64,000 bases of DNA from Brachypodius melanocephalos (lineage: Eukaryota > Chordata > Aves > Passeriformes > Pycnonotidae). The stretch lies in contig VZSR01003807.1 in assembly GCA_013398615.1 (NCBI GenBank), forward strand, positions 20,458,554 through 20,522,553, read 5' to 3'. Under the pieces are notes generated by a model. That model was not told the DNA's origin, made no database searches, and saw nothing but the letters and a program-made list of their open reading frames with translations. A program made the position numbers and the translations under genes. Below are positions 1 to 13,200 of the stretch, piece after piece (within the stretch, counting starts at the first letter, position 1; the number at the start of each line of letters is the position of its first letter).

Positions 1-3000
1 GTGAAATATCATCACATTACGTGGCTGAGACACAAGTTCAAACAATGACTTTTGCAGAAGATTTAATGTGGTAACATTGTTCTAGTAGAACTAGAGGGTA
101 GATTCATAAGCTAGAAGATCTAGAAGAATGGAAAGCGAGTAGATTTGTATTAGTTTTTGGCATTGAACTTTATAGCATTGTCAAGAAATTCTGAATTTCT
201 AGGAACGGCATATAAATGTAGACAAGAAACTTCAAGGTCAATGCCTCATTTTACAGTGGGTAGGCAAATCAAGTCCTGATACTATGAATCCAGCTATTTC
301 TGTCCAACACAGCTCCTGAGACATTAGCTGTTATTAGATTAAGCTCCTGGAAACATTTGACTAGATCATTATATCAGATATACCTTTTGAACCAATATTA
401 CACTCAAATTAGCTGGTAGTAGGAAACACTATTTCACACATCTTTCTGTGCAAGAAGTCTCAGAAACTACTATTTTACCAGCTCCCAGCATGAAAGCAGA
501 GATGTCCTCTGGGGCTCCTCTGGGAATTAACCCAGATTTACCTCTTCAAGTTTTTCTGCTTGTTTCTTCCTGTACACATACTGAAAATGATGCTATTTGC
601 ATACTAAACTATAGGCTTTCCATAGTTGTATAGTGTTGTACCAAGACATTCCAAATTTGCAAATTATTTTCCTTCAGAAGACACACCAGCTTTAAAAAAA
701 TGGGCCACCTGCATTTTTTGGAATTGCAGTAAAAATTACCTTCAGCCATGTGTGAAATTAAGTGAAACATATGAATTTAAAACATTTCATAAAGAAAATC
801 TTGATACCTTTGCTTAAAGAATTTCATGGATGCCGTCCTTAAAGATAACTGAAATACAAAGAAATGGTGGGGTTAAATGTTGAACATATTATGAGAAAAT
901 TAAGTCGATGTGTGTAATCTAATATAAACACTGTTAATTGTTTGTTTTTCTTGGTTTTCTTACGCTCATTCTCTCTCCAAGTCACTTGGCATTTGTTCCT
1001 CAGTTAAACCAATTACTTCAGGGCTCTATTAGATTTATGTTCATTGCTCTCAGTCAACCCTCTAATACTCATGAAACCTTATTCATGACGTGCAAGAAAA
1101 AGCCTGAACAGAACTGAGATCTGGGGGATTGGACAGGTTTGATAGAAGATATGAAACTGAACCCCTGCTAGAGCCAGCCCTTTCAAGACTGCGGGGAAGT
1201 GGTTTAGAGACGCTCAGAGCTTAACTTGCTGTGGCAGCAGTGGCAGTATTTGAATGCCTAGGACTGGATGGAGAGCTTACAACTGTTCCTCACCAGTCCA
1301 GGTGTCTGTTCCAGTTTGTCATCAATCGGCTCAGGTTGGGCATCCCTACATCCCTGCACAAAGCTGGCTGCAGCAGAGATATCAGCAGAGGCTCAGAACA
1401 CGAGAGGGCATGAGGAGAACCTCCTGGCTGCTGAAGGCTTTTAAAAGCTCAACCGTGGTCATCAGCTGCATCCTTACAAAAGGCCAAACATTATTCCAGC
1501 TCTTTTGAAAGGGAGCTGGGTTACAATATTCTGACAGACCAAAGCAGCAGTTTAAAATTAGTTATAATTAATAAACTTGACAGCCTTTGAGATGGCTGCC
1601 ATTTTGTCTTCACCAAGTTGAAAGAGGACTGCTCAATATCAGCATTTTCCTTTGCCTCTGCACTTAGTATCCATTCTCCTAATTTCTCTCTCAATACAAT
1701 AAGATAAAATTTTGTTACAAACTCTGCTATAATTTCTCAGTAATCTGAGAGGATAACCACAGCTACAGTTTTGAGGTTACCAGCAATTCCTGCTACTGGC
1801 AACTTTCCGTCAGTCTTGTTAAAAAAGTTGCCACAATTTACCACAAATAGTAAGTCTGTGGCATACTGCATAACTTGCATACGATTGCCCTCAGCTTAAC
1901 AAAGTGATCATTTCTGTTAACAATAGCTCTCTAAAACTGCTTGAAAATCAGGCTTCAGCCAAGCCAATCTGGTTTACATTATGCAAAGCATTTTAATGTG
2001 AAACCTTTCAATAGAAATCATCACTTGAGTCACTTTGAGATTATACCTCCTATCTACAAGACTTGAAAAATTGATTGTAATACTAGCTTTTTGGATTATT
2101 TGTACTGCTTTATACACATACACAGAGAGAGAGAGAGAAGAAAAGTCATTGGAAGCATGTTTAGCCAAAACTTAAGTACAAGTTATTTTGTAAACATTAT
2201 TAAAGTGCATGTTCAGCAAAACCATTTGGCTGCATTAGCTTATACATTCACACAGCTTCTGAGTCCTTAAGCTGTGTTACTACTAGTACAGAAGAGACTC
2301 TATACTAAATTGTGTTTGTGTTGCCTTTCGATTTCACAGGTTATAGAGATCTTATATACAAAGCCAATTACAAAAAATCTAAATTTATTAACACACAGTG
2401 ATATCTAGAACTAGGTAAGACTGGCCTGGTTAAGGATTTTTAATGAAATGTGCTGAAACTTCATCTAAATTGATTAATTTGGACCAAGTTTCCATTTCTA
2501 ATGACTTACTTTGCTGAACACCACTGAAACACCGAATCATTGTGGTTTTCGTTGCATTATTTCTTTTGTTATATCTGCAAAAAATATAAAATTAATTCTC
2601 CAAGATAAATTACAATTTAGTCAACGATTTTAGGCTGGGGTATTCTTCCTGTATTCCACAAGTCTCCCACTTTCATTTGAGTTAATGGCATAAAACATCA
2701 AAAAGTTTTCTCTAGAAAGCTAAATAATTGATATTTATTACCAGAGCTGTTTTTGCAAGAAGTCCAATCATTTGCCGTGTAGTTTCTCAGAGGCACATGT
2801 AATCAGGCATGTCATTACATGCACATTTTGCTTATAGTCAAATTGTTCATTAGTTCTTCTTGTTTTATGGGTTAGCATATCTCTGAGAAGTATGGACAAT
2901 TTAAACACTGGAGGATTGTGGTTTTAAAAAACATTGTGGCCAATCATATGGGAAAAGTCCTTCTTAAAATACTACGGAAATACATATATATATATTTAAT

Positions 3001-6000
3001 AGCAAAAAAAATATCACCTATTCAGCAGGTTTTCATTTTTTCAGAGGAGCTTGACAGTATATCAAATTGACTAGTCATTAAATGCTGACACTATAATGAA
3101 GCTGTCTTCTCTCATGATTATATCATTCTCTCCATTACTGAAAAGACTTTAGCCCAACCATCCATTTTATAGTGTTTTCTTTACTAAAAAGTAACATTTT
3201 TTAGCAAAATAATGGAACCAGTCTGTTCTTCAAGGTGAAAATTAATTTTCCAAACCTCTGCTATTTTAAAGGCTGGCACAATGATAAGTCTACAAATCCC
3301 AACTAATTTCACTGGTGTTGGATGTCCTTGAAACAAAACAGATGCTAAAGATCTTTTTCTGTACTGGTCAGTGTGAATTTTTGGATTCTGGAAACCAATT
3401 AAAAGTGATAGGACAATTATTGGAAGCTTTCATTTATACCACCTTTTAGCCTTTAACTATCATTCAAATACTTAATCTTGAATCAATATAGTGCCCAGAA
3501 AGACCCCTCACTATTCATTCCATTCCTTCTGACAGTGGAATTCTAATAAAACAGAAATGTTGTAAATAAATGGACAAACACTGAGCTGAAAAATATGTAA
3601 GCATTTGCTTCCAATATCTTTAGCTTAGGAGTCATCTCAATTTTTTACTATCATTAGTGCCAGTCATGCACATGTTTGATCATGTGACATCCAGCTTGAA
3701 CATGATGATAGAAGAGATTGCTTTCATAAATCTTAAGACTAAATAAACTGCTCCCCAGGTAATGAAGGTCTTGACTATCAGTAAATTATCTCCTCAGAAT
3801 GATTCATCTTCAGAGGAACTTATTTCTTCCTGATCCGAGGGCAAGTTAAATTTGACACACAGCCCAACAGTGTTTAGACTAAATGTAGTCTTAAATAGCA
3901 CTGTTAAGACATTCTTTTAGTGGTTTGTGGCCATGCTGATGATCTAAAAAAATCCTCTGACTACATTTTTGATACAGAATCAAGTGCTACGTTACTAATA
4001 CAGTGTCACTTATTGTTCACTTTCAGACTGAGGCAGAGGTACCCTCTTGCCTATGGGTTTGAGTCCATCCCATACAAAAAAAAAGAAAAAAGAATCATCT
4101 TAAAACACTACAAAGAAACATGGATTTGGATGGCTTTTTTTATCCAAAGAGTATGGAAAAGTTATGATCGTATTAGTGAGTTAGGAGTTTTCCCCACTCA
4201 TTGTACTATATTTATAAAGCAAAACAGAGATCCTTGGTGGACTTAAACATGATTCAATTGCTCTTCGCAAAGTGAACAAGGTTTAAATGTTTTGCAGGTT
4301 TCTGTAGACAAGGTGTAATGGTTCTGCTGAGACACACCACATTCCTGGCTCCCAATGAAGTATTTAATTCTTACCTTCTTTCTCTTTTCTAGTTTTGCAC
4401 CTTCTTTACAAATGCAATACTGCACCTATTTGTAATCAAGTTGATTTATTTAAAAAGATTTAAGCAAATCTGCCTTCTGCTTTCTCTCTAAATTACCCTG
4501 TTAATGTGGTCTCCTAATCAAATTTCGGTAGTTGTGTATGAATTCCTTCTTTTTTCAAAACAACCCAGTGTACATTGTTGTAATGAAATTTTAAAAGCAG
4601 CAATGTACCATTAAACTACAAAGACCAGTATTTATGCAACCATACAACTTCCATGTCACAAAACGATAGTCTGCAGTCATAATCCTTCAGAAAATATTTC
4701 CTTCTTGAAATGCTTGGGCTACTTTTTTGGCATGAAAAAATTGAGTGTCGTTTCCTAACATACCAGCATGCATGAAATTCATCACAATGCAATCAGCACA
4801 ACCCTTGTTCTAACTTAATCTGCACAAGTCAGCTTTGCAAGGACTTGGTAGATTTTGTCATGTTGCACCAGCGAAACAGAGTCGTTCCTTCAACCATGAA
4901 TCCCTGCTCTAGATCTCACTGCACTTCTGTAAGGCAGTTTATATGTTTCTCCAGTCCCACACTCAAATATATTTTTCTTTGTCCTACAGACTCAGAAGCT
5001 TGACTTGACATATCACATTGCACATGATCTCCCAACCAGATGCAATAATCAACCCAAAGAAAAGTCATGTAACAAATGACAAATGAGACAAACCTTCTTT
5101 GGATTATTCACTCTTCTTTCATATTTTTCAGCTGAGAATAATAATTTTCAATTATTTTCCTAAAGGAATTTCTCTTAAAATCTGAACACAATAGCTAAGC
5201 ACTTCTTCATATTTCTAGCTATTCATTGTAAGTTTTTAACAAAGATTATTTTTTTCCTAGGCAACCTGAGGCTTTTATTCTAATTCACATTATCATTAGG
5301 ATATTTTACTGTGTAATCCAAATAGAAACCATAGAAAAGTTAGACAGAAGGAGATCACAGAAAAGAAGTTGGTCATCACAGGTAGAAAAAAATAGGTAAA
5401 ACCTGAGAACTAGTCTCTGATGAGTTCTCATACACCAGTTTTTACTCTGTCTGTGAAATGGTTCTGCACTTTATCTCAGCTGCTGCTTCAGTCAATGTTT
5501 CCCTTGTACTGTCCAAGAGGAACTCTTCACTAGATTGGCTGATACCAGGCAGTTAAGCAGATATTAAAAAGCTTGCTTAAGACGACAGAGAGAGAAGTGC
5601 TTCTGCATATGGGCTTATATGAGCAAGATAAAGCAATTCAAGAGACTCCTTTCACTTCCATATTTCCATTTCAAACTTTCCTTGCCACTACATACCTGTA
5701 ATGTCTATGCAGATTCTGTTTATGTTCCTGAAATACTTGCACAAAGTAAATCTACAAACAGATTTCCTAAATGCCCTTTCACTTGCATCTGGTTAGGAAG
5801 CCCATCCCAGAGTGTCACTGGGCCATGTTAATCCCTGAAGCATCCAGATGAGGTTGAAATTCAGTCTCTGAATTTGCCATGTTTCAAGTGGTTCTGTGCT
5901 AATTACAGCACCTCTTGTAATTGAGTTGTTTTTTTTAACTTCATTAGGAAGAAATCCAGAGTAAACTCTTTTCCCTGCGTACCGTCAGCAGAAGCTGTTG

Positions 6001-7500
6001 AGGGAATATGCCCAGTCACAGTGGACCAGCCAGAATAAACAGACTGTGGTTTCCTGTTCCAAGGAAGGAAACAATTGGAAGGAAGCACATAAAAGAGGCT
6101 GCTGCTTTGTAGGTAAACATAAGAAAAGGTGTGCAAGCCACGTACTTCCTTTTGCAGCCAGCACAGTCCAAAAAGACCAAGATTATTATGCATGTATCTG
6201 AAATTAATTCAGGATCAAGTAACTCAATATGAAAATCCAACTGCTGACAAATTGTAGTTCTTGAAACACACACCATGTCTCTACTTTAAGCTGTGGGAAA
6301 TTTACTTGGCAGAAGTACAAATTTTGATGACACAAACAACTGGAGAAGACAACAATAATTTATTCTTCCAAATCTGCTTTAGTTGTTAGCTATAAAAACT
6401 CTGCATAAAGATGGGAAAATATTTGTTATTTTTATGCTGCATCTTCAAAAAAATGAAATCTCTTCCTGATAAAAAACTAAAACCACAGCAAATTACGAAT
6501 TAAAAATCAAAAGGAGATATATTTCTAGTGCTGCTTTTTCTTCATTAGATGGGCTAATGTATACTGAAAAGATTTTAAAAAAACCTCAGGAATGATTATT
6601 TTATGTCTTGATCTAGGTAGTCAGCCTTGAAGACATTTCCTACAAATGACATGTTGCATGTTCTCAGTACCAGATTTGGCAGATCCAAGAAAAAACCTCA
6701 CAATTCAGTAGCTTTAAATGTTCCACATTGTCACAACAGATGATTGACAACAGCCACTGAATCTGTGGTGGAGTGTTCCAACTTTGGATACACATCTGCT
6801 GAGCTGCACGTACTTAGAAGGAAGTTTTCTCATTTACATTTTAACAACTTTGAAAAAAATAAACCACAAAAAATCTATGCTTTCAGTTTTTAATATCCAC
6901 CTTTAATTTAGCTTGCTTAATATTGCTGACCGTTTCTCATCTTATATTATTTATATTGCTTTAAATGTTCAACATCACCTGAAATAATAAGGTGCTTGGA
7001 CTACACCCCGTCAAAACTCTTACAGGCTGCATCATGTCTAGGGAAAAAGGTCACAAAATGAATCTGCACCTGATTTCAGGGTGTTGCATATGAAATTTGG
7101 GCTTTCTTGCATTTTAGCGAACCAGAGATAGCTTTGGGTAACTGTGGTTTCACGCCTGAAAGTGAAATTGTTACTGACTTTTCACAATCTAATTTATACA
7201 TTTTATATATATTTTTAAATGTATATTTAATTTTTTCTTTTGCCTGTAGTTTGAAACAGCACATGTAACTTTTACAGCCATTGAAGTCATGTGACAGTAG
7301 ATGAAGCAGAGGGATAGAAGCAATCCAGGGTCTCATCAGGTTAATTTTTTAAACAGTGTCTTGTCCTGCCCCCTTGCTATCATAAGGATTTTCCTCAACA
7401 GTCTGCAAATGGTACTTTAGCTTTCCTGTACATATTTTTTTTGGCTTATGTACTAAAAAGCAAACCACCATGCCCTCACTTGTTTTTATAATTTGCTTTA
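1..7500. other. Non-coding AT-rich unique sequence
   Basis: I see no gene here. Every reading frame is short (108 codons at most, at 3920-4246) and none resembles a protein I know. The sequence is AT-rich with small simple-sequence stretches, for example a GA run near 2125-2138 and an AT run near 2982-2996. A slightly GC-richer patch at about 1090-1510 has two overlapping short frames and no recognisable homology. I recognise no CR1 tail, SINE, LTR or tRNA. It could be intergenic DNA or part of a long intron. Confidence 0.7.
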
Positions 7501-8760
7501 CTCATATTATCCCTTTATGGTGATCAGGAACCACAGAGGACCTCGAGCTCTTGTGAAACTCTGTAAATAAGCCTCTTGGTACAGCAGCATCCCACAGGTC
7601 ATGCTTCCCTAAGCACGGTTCCCACCTGGGTCAAGAAAGCTGTGGCCTCTGAGTTTGGTGTGGGTAGGATGAGACCTTAAGGATTCACTGGTTACCAAGC
7701 TGCTCAAGCGCCTCTGTGCTGGTAGGAGAGCTGGAGCTCTCTCTCACCACAGGGTGATGCAGGGGACCTCAGTTTCGTACAGCCTTGCAATGTTAGCCTC
7801 ACCAGGGAGCCTGATAATCCCCAAATGATACTCTTGGCTCTTTGCACTGTTGCCTGGTAATGAAAGCAGAGAAAGGATTCCAGCAGTGAGCCATCACCCT
7901 TCAGTCCTTAAGGAAAAACATACGTATGAAGAGAGGCACACAATTATACACGTGCACACATATGACTCCCCCTATATCACAAAATGTCTGGCCAGAGCCT
8001 CGGCTGGCCTGTGGAAAATTTTATCTTGGTTGGATCAAAACATACCTCACCTCTCAAGCCTTTTTCCTTCATGAATGCAGTAATCTTGTTACCTCAGTGA
8101 ACTGCATTGCATCCAATGCCTTGTGTGTTTGAAAAATTATATGGTTAAGCAAGACATTTCATAATCATTAATCTATAGTTAACTTAGCCTGCTGTATTAT
8201 GCAATACTATGAGGACCAGCTGGGGCCCACTAACCAGAAAGCACTTTTATGGTTTCTCTTAAGAGCCATTAAATCAACGTGATGAGAGCACAGCTGGAAA
8301 ATATCCTACAAAAATTTATCAGATCCCACATGATATGTAAAGGGACCACTCCGTGCAACTGCAGACTCAGCACCAAACACTCTCGGCTGAACCTGCAGGT
8401 GGAGGAACACTTACAGCACAGCTCGTATCCAGTCCTGAAAATGCCTGCTGCCTGTCCCTTTTCCCTTGTCTATGGAGTTTTCCACTTGAGCCTCACCAGC
8501 TGCTATAATTGCTGTGGATCCCTTAGGGGCAGATTAATGGGATCATCTGAGCAGCCCTGTTGGCAATTGCCATGCTGCCTGCCTAAGCCATCCAAGGCAG
8601 AACTTCCTAGCAGGAAAGCTGGGGATGCTGGCAATGCTGCCTCCTTTACCTCGAGGACTCTCTGGCAGGGGCCTGGAAATTGCACACTTGCTTCCTTCAT
8701 GTTTTGAAACAGAAGGCCAAAGAAGAGGAAAAAGGTATTAATCCCTAAAAGCCACATGTT
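7501..8760. other. GC-richer non-coding patch
   Basis: This stretch is visibly less AT-rich than its flanks at about 7540-7860 and 8380-8700. A 142-codon plus-strand frame runs 8279-8707, overlapped by an 84-codon minus-strand frame at 8503-8757. The translation shows no domain, signal peptide or family motif I recognise. Openness on both strands of one GC-richer patch is expected by chance, so I do not call a gene. The AT-rich part around 8130-8320 looks like a possible conserved non-coding element. Confidence 0.55.
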
Positions 8761-9830
8761 TCACAACTGTTCACACATCATAGATAATGGGAAATAGTTA
8801 AGAAGGAATGCTGTAACTGAGTTATAATATCCTGCAGAACTAACATCTGACGAAATAAATCAGATTAGGAAGTGAAAGGCATATTAATCAGAATAGAACA
8901 GACAAAAACCCACTCACCACTATACCTGCTTCATGGATGCTTAATGGGTTTTAAGCCTCAGAGCAATTTCTTTAACACCTTTATTAAAAGTCTATTAGGA
9001 CCTGATCCTAGGGGTCTGTTGAAGCTAGTGTGTTTTTGCTGTGGAATTAACAGTCTCTGGATCAGATCCATAAAGGAATCAAATGAAAATATGGTAGAAA
9101 GAGAAGAGCTAAGTTTTGAAAGAGCTCTGGCATTAGAGGCAAAAGAGAGGAAGTGCAGTCCAAAAGGGACATTACAAAATAAATAAAAATGAACACATAT
9201 CTGGGAGACTCCAAGCAGTGGTCCACAGGTATTTTTGCACACTGGTCCAAAGGTAATCAATGTACATGTCTGATAATCACAAATTCTGGGGTGTGGTCTA
9301 AATGCACATTAGAAATGAGAGGTGTTGTTCCTACCAGACCTTACATTCAAATCTCTGCAAGGCGTAGACAGGTGTCTTCCTACTCCTAGGCACAACTGGC
9401 TGTGATAAAGCCAGACAGTTTATACATCTAGGCTTATCATGAATGTTTTTTTTAATTTCTGTTCCCTTCCTGTCTTCTCCAGAATGAGCAACCCACACAG
9501 TCTGCTTCCCTTCACTGCTCCTCTTTATTTGTGATACCGTGCTGTCTTTAAATAAGACTATTCTGAAACAGCTGCTCTCTTTAGTGCTGTAGTATTACCA
9601 AATAGCTTAGGGTAGCAACTAAAATGAAACAAAGGGGAAAAACCCATTCTGGAAATTTGTATGTGTGTAAGGGAGAGTTTTGAAGTACAAATGGAGGCCA
9701 CTGCCAAATTAGAACTTAGCTATTCACCACAGCTAGCAGCTTTTCACTTGCAAAGGGAGCCATAATCTTCAAGGATCACATTTTGGCAGATTGCACACGG
9801 ACAGTAATTACAGAATTGCACATAGTCAGC

Positions 9831-9985
9831 ATCATGCACATATGAAAAATACATATGCATTTGTAGAATAAGCATATGTGTATATATGTGCATATTGAAA
9901 TATATGTTATGTGTATGATTAATACCATGGATCTTAATCCATGCCGTATTTCCTATGCATATGATATTTAGATACACACACACAA
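9831..9985. repeat. AT/GT-rich alternating low-complexity stretch
   Basis: The segment is dominated by alternating purine-pyrimidine words such as CATATG, ATATGTG and TGCATA. It includes a short hairpin at 9925-9942 (CATGGAT/ATCCATG around a 4-base loop). It looks like a decayed (TA)n/(CA)n microsatellite and is not coding. Confidence 0.6.
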
Positions 9986-10226
9986 CATATATCTCATTAT
10001 TACCACACTGCACTTTGATTAAAATTCCAGAAAGATCAATCCCATCAAGACATCTTTTTCCCTGTCACCCCTCCAGACAAGGCAAATCTAGTTTTACGAA
10101 GTTTTTTGCAAGACCAGAGGACTCCCAGAGAGAAGATAAATAAAATCTTTTTTCTGAACCACTAAAGTCTTTGGAAGATTTGTCCCTATCTCCTGTGGGT
10201 GCAAGATCAAGTTCTTCTCAGACTGA

Positions 10227-10256
10227 ATAGGAAGACTAAGATAGGAAGACTAAGAT
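10227..10256. repeat. 14-bp tandem duplication
   Basis: The unit ATAGGAAGACTAAG occurs twice, head to tail and without mismatch, followed by the first two bases of a third copy. This is a local slippage-type duplication in unique sequence. Confidence 0.9.
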
Positions 10257-13200
10257 CAAACATTAATGCAAAAGTCTGTGCTCAAGTGGAGAAAGCAGCA
10301 CCTTCTTCTTCCTGGGATTTCTTTATGGGATTGTGTACCCATATAGCAGGAGCCACAGGGAAGAGTTGTTTGGCGTGAGGAGGGGAGAGAGACAAGTGGT
10401 GACATAACAAGTATCAGCCTCCAGGCAATGCACTCAAAAGAAAATTCTGCATCACACTGTGCTATCTTTTTCTTCTTGTCCTTGCATCTTCTGGAATTGC
10501 ACTGAAGACAAGTCAAGGTCTTCACAGGAAATCTCCCTTACAGACGAGATGCTGAAGACTAGAAGCATAACACAAATGAGATTCAGGGAACGGCTGATGA
10601 CAGGGGCAGCTGGTGCTCATACTCAATAATTCTTAAAGATTTTAAGTTTCCCCAATGATATTCTTTGTGTATGTAAAAGGTTCCACGTTTTCCACAGAAG
10701 AGAAGCTTTAAAAAGAACTTCACTTAGTTTTCAAAAGTGCTGTTGTTTCTTAAACATATTTTGACAGGCTTGCTGCTGTTAAAATATATTGACATAACCA
10801 AAGCAGAAATACCCTCTGCAGTAGTTCGTGGTTCTTTTTACTGAGGAAATCTGAAATTAGTTTCCAAACCCAAAGCAGGGGAAGTACTGAATTTTTGAAT
10901 TTTAAAAACACAGAAAGTGAAGCCTCCCTAAGGTATACAAAAACGTAGAGGGAGAAATTGTATCTTCCCAAGTTTTGCCAAATGAAATGGGAAGAGGGGG
11001 AATTTATTCTTTTCAGAAACAAAAGAGAAAACAGAGGAGAAAAGCTTGGGTCATGAGCACCAAGCAGGCAACAGTACTGCATGTTGCTGCATGCAAACTC
11101 TCCACAGGAAATGCAGTCTTGCATGGGATGCTCTTGGCCTGTTGGAATGTGGAGCCTTTAGACCCACACAGGATACACAGGGGAAACCAGCAGGAAGCTC
11201 CTCTATGATCGTACACTGACACCTGCCACACCCATAACTGCTACAGTATGTCAAATTTATCAACCCTCTGGAAAATCCCAGTAGAATCCCAAGGAGCTGC
11301 AAATATAGTCCAGTTCAGATTCATATTCCACTATCAATGGCAACTGAGGAAAGAAAGGATGGAACCTGACATTCTGGCTATTTCAACTTCCAAGAGGATG
11401 TCTTGCTGTGTTAATCCTTATTCATATCCAGACCACCAAAATGTACAAAGTGCACATATCCCCTTAATAATATTTCAAGAAAATATGTGGGTAATATGGC
11501 TTATTCAGCTCCATTAAATATGATCAGGGCTTCAATATTATTTCTTTTAAGGTTTCTCTGAATATTTCATGATGCCTTAGATCAAAATCTGCTCCTTGCA
11601 ATTTTGATCCCATCTGTTTAATTTCACCCAATTTCTTACACTTTAAAAAGTATTTTTCAAGAAGGAATATGTTTTTTCTCTTCTTTAAATACTTCCTCCT
11701 CATCTTCCATCCAAAATCAATATTTTTAATTAAAAAGAAATTTGATTCAGGGTTTCTGGCAAACTCACATGTTCATTCTTGAGACTTTATTCAAAATGAA
11801 AGAAAATCTCAAGGTCCCTGCAGAATTAAATTCCAGAGCTTGTAAAAAATTCTTACAAGAAATTTTTCAAAGCTAAAGTTGAAGTTTTTTCAAGTATTGG
11901 CCCAAAAGCAGTGAAATATATGGGTAAGCTAGGGAACAATGAGCACTAAAGAAGATAAAAAGAAGAGAGAACAAAAATCTTTCTCAGTCCATTGACTAAA
12001 GTTTGGAAATTTAGAGGTATTACTGGAATCCTATGAAGAATTTGTTGTTCTACTTCAAAATTAAAAAGTAATGGTACAAGAATTTCTCTATTCTAAGTTC
12101 CACATCAGAGAGATTCAAAGCAGACCTACATAAGCAACAGAACTCTTTGTTTCACTATAGCTAGTAATTTAACTAGATCTCTTGCTTAAAAAAAGAACCC
12201 CAAAAGATAAAACCTATTAAAATCTGATGATTTAAGTAAACCACAACCCCAAACCTGGTAACAATCCCTAAGTGAGAGAATGCTTATTTGCTGTTGCTAA
12301 TTGGTACTGTCTGGTAAGTGGCCTCAAATTCTACAGCATAAGTTCAACTTCCAATTCACCAAAGGCTCAGCCTTTGCTTTCATGGTAGTATTTCATAAAG
12401 CCAGAACTCAACGAATTAAATTAAATGGACGGTTGCAACAGTCTCATCTCTTCTGAGTGTTATGGGTTCAGTACAGATCACAGTTCAAGGAGTTAGGTCT
12501 TGTATCATGTCTCTGGTGTTATATGCAGGGAACCCTTAGGTGACAAATTTGCTGTCAGTGAAGTTTCTCAACTATCCGGTCATGAACATTCCCAAAGCAC
12601 ACAGGACCTTATCGTGTACCGAGGACTCTTGAAAAGAAAACCCACAAGCAACCAGTTTCCTCTTCTAACTTGAATCACATTCCACAAAATACCCCAATCC
12701 AAACAAACAAAAATAACAAAAGCAAGAGTAGTTCCCTATGAATTCCTTCCTTTTGTCAAGGCATACCTGCTCTCACTGAAAACCCAGCAAACAGTCGTCA
12801 GTCATGATTTAGAGCACCTGTCTTTAGCTGCCAGTTCTCCCTGGAAGGCAAAGAGTACCCAAATGGCAGGCTACTTTTGATATATTCTGACTCTATTTCA
12901 TACCAAGTTACACTCATCTCACACTTTTAAAAGAGCTGGCTTAGTGGATTTAGAAATGTAATCCAAAATAGAGAAAAGCACTGTCTTTCAAATTCAACTT
13001 ATCTGTATTCTCTATATTGTACATTTTCACTGATTAACACTCTACATGCAATATTGTTTTTCATGGATGGCATGCTTACATCTCTCTCCCTCACGGCTGT
13101 GCAAAGAGTTAGCTTGGATATAGGTACTATGAGTTAGACCACTACTGTGTCCAAATATTATTGTGATGCAAAAGGTCAGATTGATGACCCTTTGAAAATG

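Noticed and set aside
8279..8707. 142-codon plus-strand frame
   Set aside because: GC-richer patch with open frames on both strands and no recognised motif or convincing splice context.
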